Positions 43,741-55,351 of a DNA stretch of 64,000 bases are shown one piece after another. Position numbers and translations under genes: made by a program. The DNA is taken from assembly GCA_037178975.1 (NCBI GenBank), contig JASJZH010000004.1:7378001-7442000 (forward strand), in the 5' to 3' direction. A model generated the notes under the pieces. The model did no database searches. It was given only the letters and a program-made list of their open reading frames with translations, and was not told the DNA's origin. Positions within the stretch are counted from its first letter, which is position 1. Every line of letters starts with the position of its first letter. Origin of the DNA: Oscheius tipulae (Eukaryota > Nematoda > Chromadorea > Rhabditida > Rhabditidae).

Positions 43741-46700
43741 TCAATCCAAATTTGGAAGCCCCATCTGTTCAGGATCACTAGGAGACTCTCCCTGAGTTAG
43801 TGTCTCGACAATTACGTTCAGAGGTTTATGGATTGTCTGAATGTACTTGAAGGTGTCCTCTGGTATACTCCTTTCCAGCCTTTCAATAATTTCCATCGCG
43901 TTTGCAATCTGTTAACGTATATTGGATGTCAGAAATTGTACTTACACTACTCTGCGGTAGCACTCCTTTATGCAGAGCATCAATGTTCCTCTCCAGCCCT
44001 GGTTCGATTACCCTAAAAATTTAGTTTTCCAACCGTCAACACACGCGCTCACGTTGCGTACAGTTCTCTGAAAACCAAGCTACTCGTGGCAATCTGTACG
44101 GCCCATCCGATAACACGTATGGCTTCGGCGTACAAGAGCTCAAGATATGTTCGAGCGTCCGCCTCATCCTCGAATGCCACTGGGAGGTTCATTTTCTGCA
44201 GGAAGGTCTCAATGACCTGATTCAGAACAGTGTTGATGTATTCCTGAAAAAGACAAAGTTGATGTTGATATCCCGCTTCAAACCTTGGTTTTCAAGAGAC
44301 CTGTAAGAACGTCTTTAAAGAGGCGAGTCGTCTGCCTGAGATTCTGATTGACACTATCCAATGCATCCAACTCGTTGGACAGATGGGCATGTGTAAGTCT
44401 TTTGCCTTCGATTTCGCGAGCAATCCGAGCAATCTCATCCTTTTTTTGACGAATCTGAAAACTGGTTTTCTAGAAGATCCAATCTCGAGTAGAATAGAAC
44501 TCAGAACAAAAGTTTGACTGTTGCCTCGTTGGGCCTCAGGTTGCAGTTGTGACCACCATAGTGTGATCACTGTTGTTCTTGTACTGGTTTTTTTGCCGGT
44601 CTGTCCGCATGTCTCTCTCCACCTGTGATACACTACAGAGACAACGCTCTCCGAAAGACTATCCCAAACAAGTTCGGCTTATCAAGACTAACATGCTTAC
44701 TTACAAAGTAATTCACTACATAACTGGCGATTAGGGCTTCGGAAACACAAATACAGAGACTTTTGTACATACAAGACTAAACCAGCCGTCCTTTTATATT
44801 GGCGGATGCCCCGCTTCGTAGTAACAAAAGGCTTCCAGTGGATTCAAACAAACAGACAAAGTAATAAACAGAGTCCGCCATAGAAACCATCGCGCTTTAG
44901 ATGATAATGGTTTCAGTAGAGAAAAAACTAACCAACTGATCGTACTGCCGCAACTTCTCCATCGCTACTTTCTTCTCACAGTCTGCCGTTTTTGCCAGCG
45001 TTTCTTTCTCCGTGCTGACCTCTTCACCCTTGAGCATTGCTGTGTGCAGCTTCTTCGCTTCGTCCTACAAAAGTTTCTCTTGAAATTTGGAGACACATTT
45101 ACAATCAGATTATCGTGGAAATTCTGTAGCCGAGCGTGGTCATCGTCGGTCGTGGTAGACGAGTTTAGCCCGGCTAGAAACGCGACGTAGTCGCGGAACT
45201 GAATACGACATAGTTTGCTTTTAACACGCTTCTACCGTTTGGACGAGAGGCTCCCGACTGTGTACATTGCTGAGAAGATGTTCATACTTTCTCTGGTTGA
45301 CCCATTTGTGCTCGTCAATTTCCTTGATATCAGGCAAAGCTTCGAGCACGTGGGCATCGACAAATTCTAGTAAGGCCATCAACTTGATATCCTTTCCAGT
45401 CTCGTAGTTTTGCTGAGAAGCAGCACGCATTGGCCATATGAGCACATCGGGCATTTGCATAGCATTCTAAACAAATCTTGACCTGTATTAGTCCATCCTA
45501 ACGTCATAGCTATTTTCAGCCTTGTCAGCTCGCTTGTGTTCTGCATTCATTCCTCTATTTAAAAGATCTCTCTCTTTCTTCATCTTCTCATGAGCTCTCT
45601 CCTTGCTCTCAAGAACAGTTTTGATCTTCTCGGACTGCTCATCATCGTCCTCCCACTGCTCGCAGACAGTTTCGCACAGCTTTTTTGCAAGCTGGAGCAA
45701 GAAATTGTTTCATAAGGTAGTGACATACATTCAACGGCTTGTTGAAACTCGATACGATGGCATCAATTTCCGTTTGGAGAAGAGCAACAGTTGCCTTGAT
45801 GTGATTTCTGGCCGTGTTTTCCATAATCTCACGGAGCTCGATCACGTTGTTTTCGAACTGAAACATACGCAAGGTTACCTCAGCATCGGTTGATCGCCAG
45901 TCTTTTTTCTCTTACCCCATTCTGTCTTTTTTTTTACCCGTAACAGTAGAGGGAAGTGTGGTAAAGTCCTACCCTGTTTGGAACATCAATAGCTTCCAGC
46001 AATGTTTTCGGCAGCTGCATAACATTGATGAAGATCTTGTCAAAACGACGATGAGTTTCCTGGAAGAGGGTCTCTGTAGCATCATTAATTGCTGAGACTG
46101 CGTGGAAGAAGGTTCTGAAAGAAGATTATGTAAAAAATCAAATTTTAGCCTTGTTACAGATAAACGAAACTGAGCATAGTTTGTTGGTTCTGAGAAACTA
46201 ACCTAATCTCCGGGTCCTCCGATTTCAGGCGGAACTTCTTTAGCCCCTTAGCAGCGACATTGGCTTGAGCCTGACGATCGAATAGATTGTTTAGATAGAT
46301 GTAGGTTCGGATATTGGTATTCGTTTGAAAGTCGGCCAAAAGAGCTCCCTCGATGGACTAAAGTAGCGGTTCAAAACAGACAAGCACTGGCTACCTTCAG
46401 CATTTCAGGAGGAACAAGAACGCGTAGTTTGATGGAAGGCTTTTTCAACTTTCGTGTAGGTTTCGGTAGAAGATCATACACTCGACTGTCTCCTTCGACA
46501 GTATATGTCTCTCCGACAGTGAGGCTCACGAACTCGCCCTTTACATCTGACAGTATCTTTTCTCCTAAACACAAACTGCCTGTGGGAACTATACTCTGTC
46601 ACCTTGTCTTAAAGTCACCGAATTCAAGCAAAATCGCTCCCCGAGATAGTACGGAGTAGCCTTCCCCGGTTCCATCGAGATTGTTCGACCGTTGTAGGTA

Positions 46701-47217
46701 AAATGGCATTTATCTCTAGAAAGCTATTATAAACGTCGTAACCGGACGTCCTTATAGTTTGAAATTTTCTTAGAATTTCGCTAAAGATTGCATCATGTTT
46801 TGTGTTTTCGCTTTGAGTTTTACAAAGAACATCAAAACTTTCCTGGGAGCAGCCACAACCTCGTACTTCTGACCGCTTTCCAGCTTGAGAAACTTGGCAT
46901 TTTCCGGTTGAATTGGTCTGCCTTTCATATGTCCTAAACAGCGGATATCTAGAGAGATAGAAGAATAAACCCGTCTCCGCAATCAGGAAAACATTTCTGG
47001 GATCAATTGAGAACTGTTCACCGATGTCCTGAACACTAATTGGTAGCTCAAGAGTCTTCGACAAGGTCTGGTCTCCACGAAAAGTAAATGTAGCAGTCAT
47101 GTTCGGTGTCGGAGACAAGACTAACTTGATTAAGAGGCGTGTCCTTGGTCGCTCAGAACTGTAACCTTTCGCAAACAAATGGAAATTAGATAAGGGCTTT
47201 CTGGCGATTACCATCAC
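43741..47217 (-). CDS. Large coiled-coil protein of unknown family, copy A
   Basis: About 15 short exons give an estimated 750-800 residues. The N-terminal part looks like beta-rich domains: MMVIARKPLSNFHLFAKG, MTATFTFRGDQTLSKTLELP, then KFLKLESGQKYEVVAAPRK, and VKGEFVSLTVGETYTVEGDS. From about residue 270 it is helical and charged: FENNVIELREIMENTARNHI, then KIKTVLESKERAHEKMKKER, DCEKKVAMEKLRQYDQ and IRQKKDEIARIAREIEGKRL, typical of coiled coils. It ends QGESPSDPEQMGLPNLD. No signal peptide is visible. Transcribed divergently from the gene at 47583 with 365 nt between starts. I recognise no known family. The exon chain is supported by consistent GT/AG sites and by conservation of frames in copy B. 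Confidence 0.6.
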
Positions 47218-47582
47218 CCGATTGTCGTTTTGCAGCCAAAACCGGTTGTTACTTCCGGGGATTTCTCACTACGAACTTTGGTGATATTTCTCCGATATCA
47301 ACTCATTTTCCTTTTTCTCTTCAATTGAACCATACCATATTTTTGCATTTTTCCCATTATTTAGACTCTTCCCTTGCCGAATACGATTTTACCCTTACAA
47401 CCAAGTGAGGTTACCATTTCACATGGTACTGGTCAAAGTTCTCAGCAGAAACCTTCTCCGTAAGCGTTTTGTTTACAGGTTCAGCATTCTCGATACCCAC
47501 TATCTTTGCCACGTCTTAGGGCTCATCAGAGCTCACAAACAGCATTCTTTCAGTGAAACCGAAATCCATTTTCCAAAGGGGA
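47218..47582. promoter_or_regulatory. Bidirectional upstream region, copy A
   Basis: Lies between divergent starts. The inner part (about 47430-47583, with TTTACAGGTTCAGCATTCTC and GGGCTCATCAGAGCTCACAA) is present three times in the window: here, at about 50180-50335 and at about 55560-55710. A short ORF inside it (ILDTHYLCHVLGLIRAHKQH) is shared by all three and could be a 5' leader ORF. Confidence 0.45.
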
Positions 47583-49548
47583 ATGACAGATAGTGTTGAG
47601 GATGCTGTGGCAAATGTTGACAAGGTTTGTATTCTGCACTCTTTTTACTATTTAAGCGCAACGGCGGCAAGTCAACTTTGGATGCGCTCTGGAAGTTTGC
47701 TTTAGTCCCAGTGAAGCCACTTTTGCAAACTGAAGCTAAAAGGACGGCAAAGTCTCTTGAAACCTTGGTTTAGCAAACAACCTCCCACACCTTTCTTCCG
47801 CTTGTCAGACTAGCAGTTTATGCTGAGGAGCTCTGTAGAAGTTCAACTAAGTATATGCTATCTGTTCCGACTGAAGTTTTGACACAAAACGGGTTTAACG
47901 GACAGTAGGTTACTACTTTGCCCGAGTGTATCCGATTTAGACGCCTGAGCAGATGCTCTAATGAGTTTGTTGATGCTGTTCACGAAGCGATGAGAAATTG
48001 TCAGCAGAAATTAGAGGCGGTGGTGGAGTGCACTAAAACCATTTCCAAGGGGAAGATCTTGACCCACGCCGCAGCGGTGAGTATTGATTCAGTTTTCGGT
48101 GAAGCAGTATGTAGTTTGGGACCGAATTTGGCGCTGCCACAGCAATTTCGGATGTTGAATTGACAGCCGGTAATATACAGAAGGCCGCAGAGGAATACAA
48201 ACAGATTCTCCTGGATTCTCTCAAGGTCTGTCTCTGTGCCCTTAGTGTGGACTAAAGATAGTTTTTCTAGAAAGGTAGCTCGTTAGAGCAGTGGGTAGCT
48301 ACAGATTTAAAAACGACGATCGGCGAAAATAAAAACCAGGAGTTAATCTGCAAAGATAACCATGAAAAATTGAAACAGCATAGGTTAGAGATCAATGAGT
48401 AAGGTGCTATGCTGAGTTTAACAATTTCTGGTTTAGGTATAAGCCTATTGTGAAGCACCCTACACTGAGCTGTACACTGAAGACCTTCGAAGAACGCTTC
48501 CAGCTCTGTGAGAAGCTGAAACAGGTACGAGAGTTCATTTTACCGGGCAATCTATGACCTAGAGCAATCTAATTTCCGATGTTCTTCTCTTCGTCGAGCT
48601 GTTGCTCTCTCAAATCGAAGATAGCAAGCTCGTCGGTGGGATAATGACGTCTGCTTATGGACTTCTGGGCGATACAACTGAGACTATTCTTAGAAAAAAG
48701 GACTCAGTTGTCTCGAAGAATTTTATTGTTAGTTCACCAAAGAAATACCGCTGATTGTGAGATCATTTTCTAGAAAAACCGTACATTCTTTGTTGATGAT
48801 GTCAGCAATAAGCTGCAAGCAGCTGAGACGGGGGTGAGAATGATATTTTGCATGAGTACCCTTGGGCTTAGGCCGCTCAAGCCAGCAGACTGAGCGAAGC
48901 AGCACGTATAAAAATAGAAGAGCTGGAGAACCAAGAACACAGTCTTCAAAAAAACTTGCCCAACATTGAAAACATGAATTCCCAGCTCAAAAGTATTCAA
49001 CAACTTTGGGAGGAAACGGCTTCGAAGTTTGAACATTTGAAGGTAGATTTCATGGGAAACGATTAACAATTTTTCAGGAGTCAATGAAGATTCTCGAGCA
49101 ACCAACTGGTAAACTGAGCACGAAAAATGGATGCGTAGGAGCTGAACTAATTGAGTTCCTAGGAAAACTAAATATGTTGATGATAGAACGGGACAGAGTG
49201 ATTTCAGATGCAGATCTTTATAAACTGGTTTATCTCGAGTAAGTACAAGTTTTACTCCTTCCTACTGAGTTCAGACTTGTGGATAAGAAGCTTGCAACAG
49301 TTAGTGAGAGTTTTTTATCCACAAACAGGAAGCAGATGAAGGTAAATTATACACATAATGTGGTGAAAATTGGCATTCAGAGTATGCCAGATGTCGAGGA
49401 ACGGCTGCTGATGGCAGAAAAAGAACTCGAAACTCTGATCAAAGGCTTTCGAGAATCGAAAAAGGGTGGGGGGGATAACATAAATCAGCAAGCACATCAA
49501 AGTTGGAGTCAGTACCCGGACAGCCTGCCTTCCAAATTTTTCTTGTGA
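47583..49548 (+). CDS. Coiled-coil protein of unknown family
   Basis: First exon MTDSVEDAVANVDK (47583-47624), then GGKSTLDALWKFALVPVKPL and YAEELCRSSTKYMLSVPTEV, CSNEFVDAVHEAMRNCQQKL, KAAEEYKQILLDSLKK, TFEERFQLCEKLKQ, DVSNKLQAAETG, RLSEAARIKIEELENQEHSL and IENMNSQLKSIQQLWEETAS, ending at a stop at 49548 after QQAHQSWSQYPDSLPSKFFL. Roughly 480 residues, almost all helical, with heptad-like spacing. No signal peptide or membrane segment. The segment LWEETASKFEHLKESM is loosely like KWVNQRKYEHLLSNVH in the neighbouring minus-strand protein, so the two may be distant relatives. Its body is missing from copy B. Confidence 0.55.
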
Positions 49549-50869
49549 TCAAGTTGTTTTCGTTTTAGTTGTCGCCAGCTTATAGAATGAAGTCTTCTAA
49601 AGCTAAAATGTTCCATGACGCTCTTTTCCCTCCTTTTTTTCTGTTATCGTCACGGCTTCATTCAATCCCGGTTTTCGAAACGTGTGCGTCCTTGGTCATT
49701 TCTATACTCGTGAGCCCTATGTCAATATAACAGCTAGTTCTTCATTCTCCGATGACAGCCGAATCATGGTAACCTCCATACATTGACAACAACCTTCTTT
49801 TAAGCCCAATTCACCGTTCTTCTTGTAGTTTGCGCTTCTCTAACGTGGGTAACTCTTCTTTACTCTTCGTTCGAGCAGGAAAAACGATCAGTAGCCGTCC
49901 CTTTTGTGGTAGTAAAAGAGTCGAATTTTTTGAAGGAATAAGAGCGCAAAGTCCTAATCTTTGGTGCGACTAAAACGACTTTTTTGGGGGTCCGTTTTAC
50001 AAAGAACATATGATCCAAGTTAGTAGCTGTAGGTTCCTTGATTGTACTTACAGCTTTTGTCCTTTTAAGAGTTACTGTACCTACACTACTAATGAAAGCA
50101 GACGAGACGAAGCAGATACATGGATCTATCACGCTGGAAACTTCTCTCCGAATAAGACACTTCCCATCGACGAAAAAAGAATTGGCCAAAGTTCTCAACA
50201 GAAATCTTCTCCGTAAGCGCTTTGTTTACAGGTTCAGCATTCTCGATACCCACTATCTTTGCCACGTCTTAGGGCTCATCAGAGCTCACAAACAGCATTC
50301 TTTCGGTGAAATCGAAAACAATTTGCAAAGGGAAATGACAGACAGTGTTGAGGTGGTCACGGGGTGTCAAACCGTTGCCAAACTGTGGACGAGAAGTGTA
50401 AGAGAAGCTGTGCTGCTGAAGTTTTGAAGTCAGATCTCTTTCCTTCCACATTAACAGTTTTCAGGAGTATCTTTTACGTTGTCTTCGAGAACTCGAACTG
50501 TATAGACTTCGCGGAGATAAAGTATTACAATGCGTTGACTGTTTACCAAGCTATTCCAATTGCAATGAAGAGGAACGTCTACAGAGAACTTGAAGTATGT
50601 AAAGGTTGTTTCACCAGTACCAGGGATTTTATGACGGCAACCTGGAACCCTTTTACTGTCTTCTCATGCTCAGAACAAACTGGGCTCTTTCTACATAAGC
50701 CTAAGAGTAAGATTCTGTAACTGTTCAAACTTCTTTCGCAACTATTTTATCTCTTCAGAATCAGAGAATGCAGTTAACAGTTGCTTTTTCAGCTCCTGCA
50801 ACGCACCTACGTAGCCCTCAGTGACTTCCCGTCCATTGAAGACATGGCAGTTTTTCTCAATATTTTCAA
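49549..50869. pseudogene. Remnants of a third divergent gene pair
   Basis: The minus strand 50198-49860 opens like a diverged first exon of the minus-strand coiled-coil gene (FFVDGKCLIRREVSSVIDP, then GTVTLKRTK). The plus strand at 50330 repeats the start codon context and MTDSVE of the plus-strand gene, then diverges. Further plus-strand open pieces are KRNVYRELE joined over a 23 nt gap to YQGFYDGNLEPFYCLLMLRT (50570-50702), and LLQRTYVALSDFPSIEDMAV (50793-50867). Both pieces recur in copy B at about 55783-56085. No complete gene can be formed. Confidence 0.4.
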
Positions 50870-51710
50870 AGACCACAGATGGAAATACCTCACAAGGGAA
50901 GCCTCCCAACTTAAGTTGGACCTTGATATTGGGTAAAATGTCATTCGATAGCCCTTGGCATGGGTGCTACGGGATACATTGCCAAATTCGCTTAACCCCT
51001 TCCTACTCCGAGATATGACGTCAGATGGAAAGACGCCTCTCATCTTCGTTCCACAGGGAATCAAAGCCAATATAAACATTATCTCGATATGCTGAGGACA
51101 CAAATTTTGCCCTGGGCCAAGAAATACTTCAAGGAAAGACATTGATGCTTCCAACAAGATGGGGCGCCCGCTCACAAGCACAGCGCCGTCCAGAACTGGT
51201 ACTAGCAGAACTTCCCGAACTTCGTCATCTTCTGGCCACCGCCATCCCCTAACCTCAATCCAATGGACTACTCAATCTGGAGCGTTCTTTCTCATGCTCC
51301 AAATCCCATCCGGACATCGATTCGCTGGAGAAATCCCTGGAAAATTCCTGGAGTGAACTCGATGATGCTTACCTGCGTGCCACCGACAACGCTATCCCCA
51401 ATCTCAAGACCTGTGTCGATGCTGACGGCGATATCTTTGAATATTAAAGTACAATTATGTGCAGTTTTTTGTTAAGAATAAAACCTTTAGAGTCGATTTT
51501 CTGGCTCTGCTGTATTTTTGTTTTCACTGAACTTTTAAACTGTCAACGTAATTACCCGTTTTTTTTTTTTTTTTTACAAAAAAAGCACTTTGTCAGTCAC
51601 AAGCAGAGGTATTATTCTCTGACAAAGTGGCCCAACTCGTAAGCAGACTTCGGCCACAGCCCGTCTTTTCCAACGAAGGTCGAGTGTCTAATCTTTTCCG
51701 GCTTCTCTTC
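50870..51710 (+). mobile_element. Decayed mariner-type transposon
   Basis: Pieces of a mariner transposase lie in different frames: GKTPLIFVPQGIKANINI, QQDGAPAHKHSAVQNW, FPNFVIFWPPPSPNLNPMDY and SIWSV, then LENSWSELDDAYLRATDNAI and NLKTCVDADGDIFEY. The second catalytic Asp (in QQDGAPAHKH) and the WPP.SPNLNPMDY.IW motif holding the third acid are recognisable. Frameshifts and stops separate them, and the N-terminal half is lost. Copy B runs straight across this position (about 56085), so the element is specific to copy A, or was removed from B. Exact ends were not found. Confidence 0.7.
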
Positions 51711-52091
51711 TTTGAAAACCAGACCGAAAAAGTACCTGGCCTATCACGATTGGCGGAACCAATTCGAGTGAGTTTTGAGCAAGAGAGAACACCAACATGA
51801 TTTCAAGACAAAGCCGACATCGTTCACGGCTTATGCAAGCTCTTTGAAAAGTTCTGACCAAACCAGGGGCCATCCAGCTATTCGAACATCAGTGAATGGT
51901 ATTCGAGAGATGCCTTTTTGTTTTCAATTTTGCACTAAAATTTTTGCAGTAACTCTTCCTAAGCTTGGAAAGACGCATACACTTTTCCAAAAAGAAAACT
52001 AGGTCATCGCACGGGTTCTGCCGATAAGCATTGATCTCCGCAAACTTTTTCACTTCTGTTGACAGCCAAAGCACTGTCCAAACAATAACAC

Positions 52092-52355
52092 ATGGTCAAC
52101 ACGGAGAGCGTGTTACATTCCGTGAGAATGTTCATGGCAACAACTATTAGCTCACTACTTGGCATTTTGGCCATGCTAATGTTTCACGCTACTGTATTGT
52201 CTACTATTAATTACTTGCTAATTAACAGTATACGCAAAAAGCTAGTAATAGACGAAGGTAGGTGTTTGTTTTGGTTCCGAGTCATAGTTCTTTTAGCTAT
52301 CGAGTTCATACTTTCTACACAGACACAAAAAACTTTTGGAATATCAGCATATTGA
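52092..52355 (+). CDS. Orphan hydrophobic ORF or exon, copy B
   Basis: Identical frame to 43321-43584, with the same GTAGGT after the same codon. See that entry for the reasons for doubt. Confidence 0.3.
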   Translation: MVNTESVLHSVRMFMATTISSLLGILAMLMFHATVLSTINYLLINSIRKKLVIDEGRCLFWFRVIVLLAIEFILSTQTQKTFGISAY

Positions 52356-52511
52356 CATAGTGAATGTTTTTACTGAAAAAAAACTGTAATTTAAAAAATC
52401 TTAAAAGATGGGAACGCAAACATTTTAATCAGACGGCACCTTAGGGAGACTGCTTTTCTTAACCAAATGGGGTTTTGTTATTTCAAATGATTGGATTGGG
52501 GGGATCTAGAA

Positions 52512-55351
52512 TCAATCCAAATTTGGAAGCCCCATCTGTTCAGGATCACTAGGAGACTCTCCCTGAGTTAGTGTCTCGACTGTCACGCTCTGAGGTTCGT
52601 GAAGGGTCTGAAGGTAATATGACTTGATTCAGAACAGTGTGGATGTACTCCTGAAAAAGAAAAAGTTGATACTGATACCCCACTTCGAACCTTGGTATAC
52701 AAGAGATCTGTATTGATGTCCTTAAAGAGACGAGTTATTTGTTTGAGATTCATATTGATACTATCCAATGCATCCAACTTGTTGGACAGATGGGCATGCT
52801 TTTGTCTTTTGTATTTGTTTTCGCGAGCAATCCGAGCAATCTCATCCTTTTTTTGACGAATCTGAAAACTAGTTTTCTGGAAGATCCGATCTCGAGCAGA
52901 AATCGAAGCAAGTTTAGCTGTTGTTCCATTGGGGCTAAAGTTGCAGTTATAACCACCATAGTGTGATCACTGTTGTTCTTCTATCGGCTATTTTTTGTCG
53001 GCCTGTCCGCTTGTCTTTCTCCACCTGTGATACACTACAGAGGCATTGCTTTCCGAAAGACTAGAGAAAATACACATATACAGGGACTTTGTCCATTTAA
53101 GGCTAAATCTTTTGCATTGGCGACTGCGGCGCTTCGTAGTAACAAAAGACTTCCAGTGGTTACAAACAAACAAAAATAAACAGAGTGCGCCACAGAAACC
53201 ATCTAGATGATAAAGAGTTCAGTAGAGAAAAAACTAACCAACTGATCGTACTGCCGCAACTTCTCCATCGCTACTTTCTTCTCACAGTCTGCCGTTTTTG
53301 CCAGCGTTTCTTTCTCCTTGCCGCTCAGATCAATCTTGAGCATTGCTGTGCGCAGCTTCTTCGCTTCGTCCTACAAAAGTTTCTCATAAAATTTGAAGAC
53401 ACATGCAATCAGATTATCGTGGAAATTCTGTAGCCGAGCGTGGTCATCGTCGGTCGTGGTAGACGAGTTTAGCCCGGCTAGAAACGCGACGTAGTCGCGG
53501 AACTGAATACGACATAGTTTGCTTTTAACACGCTTCTACCGTTTGGACGAGAGGCTCCCGACTGTGTACACTGCTGAGAAGAAGTTGATACTTTCCCTGG
53601 TTGACCCATTTGTGCTCATCAATTTCCTTGATATCAGGCAAAGCTTCGAGCACGTGGGCATCGACAAATTCTAGTAAGGCCATCAACTTGATATCCTTTC
53701 CAGTCTCGTAGTTTTGCTGGGGAGCAGCACGCAATGTCCATGAGAGCACATCGGGCATTTGCATAGCATTCTAAACAAATCTTGGCCTGTATTAGTCCAT
53801 CCTAACGTCATAGCTGGTTTCAGCAAATTTAGCTCGTTGGTGTTCCGCAATCTTTCCTCTATTTAAAAGATCTCTCTCATTCTTCATCTTCTCATGAGCT
53901 CTCTCCTTGCTCTCAAGAACAGGTTCGATCTTCCCGAACTGCTCAACATCATTGTCCCACTGCTCGCGGACAGTTACGCAGAGTTCGCTTGCAAGCTGGA
54001 GTAAGAAATTGTTTCATAAGATAGTGACATACATCCAACGGCTTTTTGAAGTTCAATATGATGGCATTAATTTCCGTTTGGAGAAGAGCAACAGTTGCCT
54101 TGATGTGATTTCTGGCCGTGTTTTCCATAATCTCACGGAGCTCGATCACGTTGTTTTCGAACTGAAACATACGCAAGGTTACCTCAGCATCGGTTGATCG
54201 CCAGTCTTTCTTCCCTTACCCCATTCTGTCTTTCTTTTTGACTAGTAAGGGGAGCATAGTAAAATCCTACCTTGTTCAGGACATCAATAATTTCCAACAA
54301 TGATTTTGGGAGCTGCATAACATTGATGAAGATCTTCTCAAAACGACGATAAATATCCTGGAAGACGGTCTCAATTTCCGTTTGGAGAAGAGCAACAGTT
54401 GCCTTGATGTAATTTCTGGCCGTGTTTTCCATAATCTCACGGAGCTCGATCACGTTGTTTTCGAACTGTAATATATGACTTTACCTCAGTATCCGTTGAC
54501 CGCCAGTCTTTCTTCCCTTTTCCCATTCTGTCTTTGTGTTTGACCCATAACAGTAGAGGGAAGTATGATAAAATCCTACCCTGTTTGGGACATCAATAGC
54601 TTCCAGCAACGATTTTGGCAGCTGCATAACATTGCTAAAGATCTTCTCAAAACGACGATGAATATTCTGGAAGAGGGTCTCTGTGGCATCATTGATCGTT
54701 GAGACTGCGGAGAAGGGGGTTCTGGTATGATCGAATAGCTTGTTCAGACAGATGCAGCTTTGATTGTTGGCATCTTTTTGAAAGTCGGCCAAGAGAGTTC
54801 CCGAGATTGTTCGACCGCTGTAGGTAAAACGACATTTGTCCCTAGAAAGTTATCATAAACGCCGTAGCCGCACGTCTCCATAGTTAGAAATTTTATTAGA
54901 ATTTCAATTTCGCTAAAGCTTGCGGCATGCTTTGTGTTTTCGCTTTGGGTTTTACAAAGAACATCAAAACACTGACCTGGGAGCAGCCACAACCTCGTAC
55001 TTCTGACCGTTTTCCAGCTTGAGAAACTTGGCATTTTCCGGTTGAATTGGTCTGCCTTTCATATGTCCTAAACCGCGGATATCTCGAGGGATAGAAGAAT
55101 TAACCTGTCTTCGCAATCAGGAAAACATTTCTGGGATCAATTGAGAACTGTTCACCGATGTCCTGAACACTAATTGGTAGCTCAAGAGTCTTCGACAAGG
55201 TCTGGTCTCCACGAAAAGTAAATGTAGCAGTCATGTTCGGTGTCGGAGACAAGACTAACTTGATTAAGAGGCGTGTCCTTGGTCGCTCAGAACTGTAACC
55301 TTTCGCAAACAAATGGAAATTAGATAAGGGCTTTCTGGCGATTACCATCAC
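52512..55351 (-). pseudogene. Large coiled-coil protein, copy B, rearranged and perhaps broken
   Basis: The first exon (55351 down, MMVIARKPLSNFHLFAKG) differs from copy A by one residue in about 79. After that the copies diverge: ASELCVTVREQWDNDVEQFG against AKKLCETVCEQWEDDDEQSE. An in-frame deletion joins FTYSGRTISG directly to TLLADFQKDA. One exon is a hybrid: ENNVIELREIMENTARNYIK runs on into FQDIYRRFEKIFINVMQLPK within 54480-54260, next to separate copies of both source exons. The 3' end lost several hundred bases, and the frame at the junction (TVLNQVILPSDP) no longer matches the frame of copy A's C-terminus unless an intron is assumed. It could be a functional, shorter paralogue or a pseudogene. 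Confidence 0.5.

Larger units (their letters stand above)
43220..51988. repeat. Tandem duplication, copy A (8.77 kb)
   Basis: Begins with AAAGAAAACTAGGTCATCGC and runs to the same string at the start of copy B (51989). The end of copy A (CACTTTTCCAAAAAG after AAGCTTGGAAAGACGCATAC) matches the end of copy B near 56445 (AGAAAGACGCATTCACTTTTCC), which fixes the unit. It contains the minus-strand coiled-coil gene, the plus-strand coiled-coil gene, a partial third head region and a mariner remnant. Confidence 0.85.
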
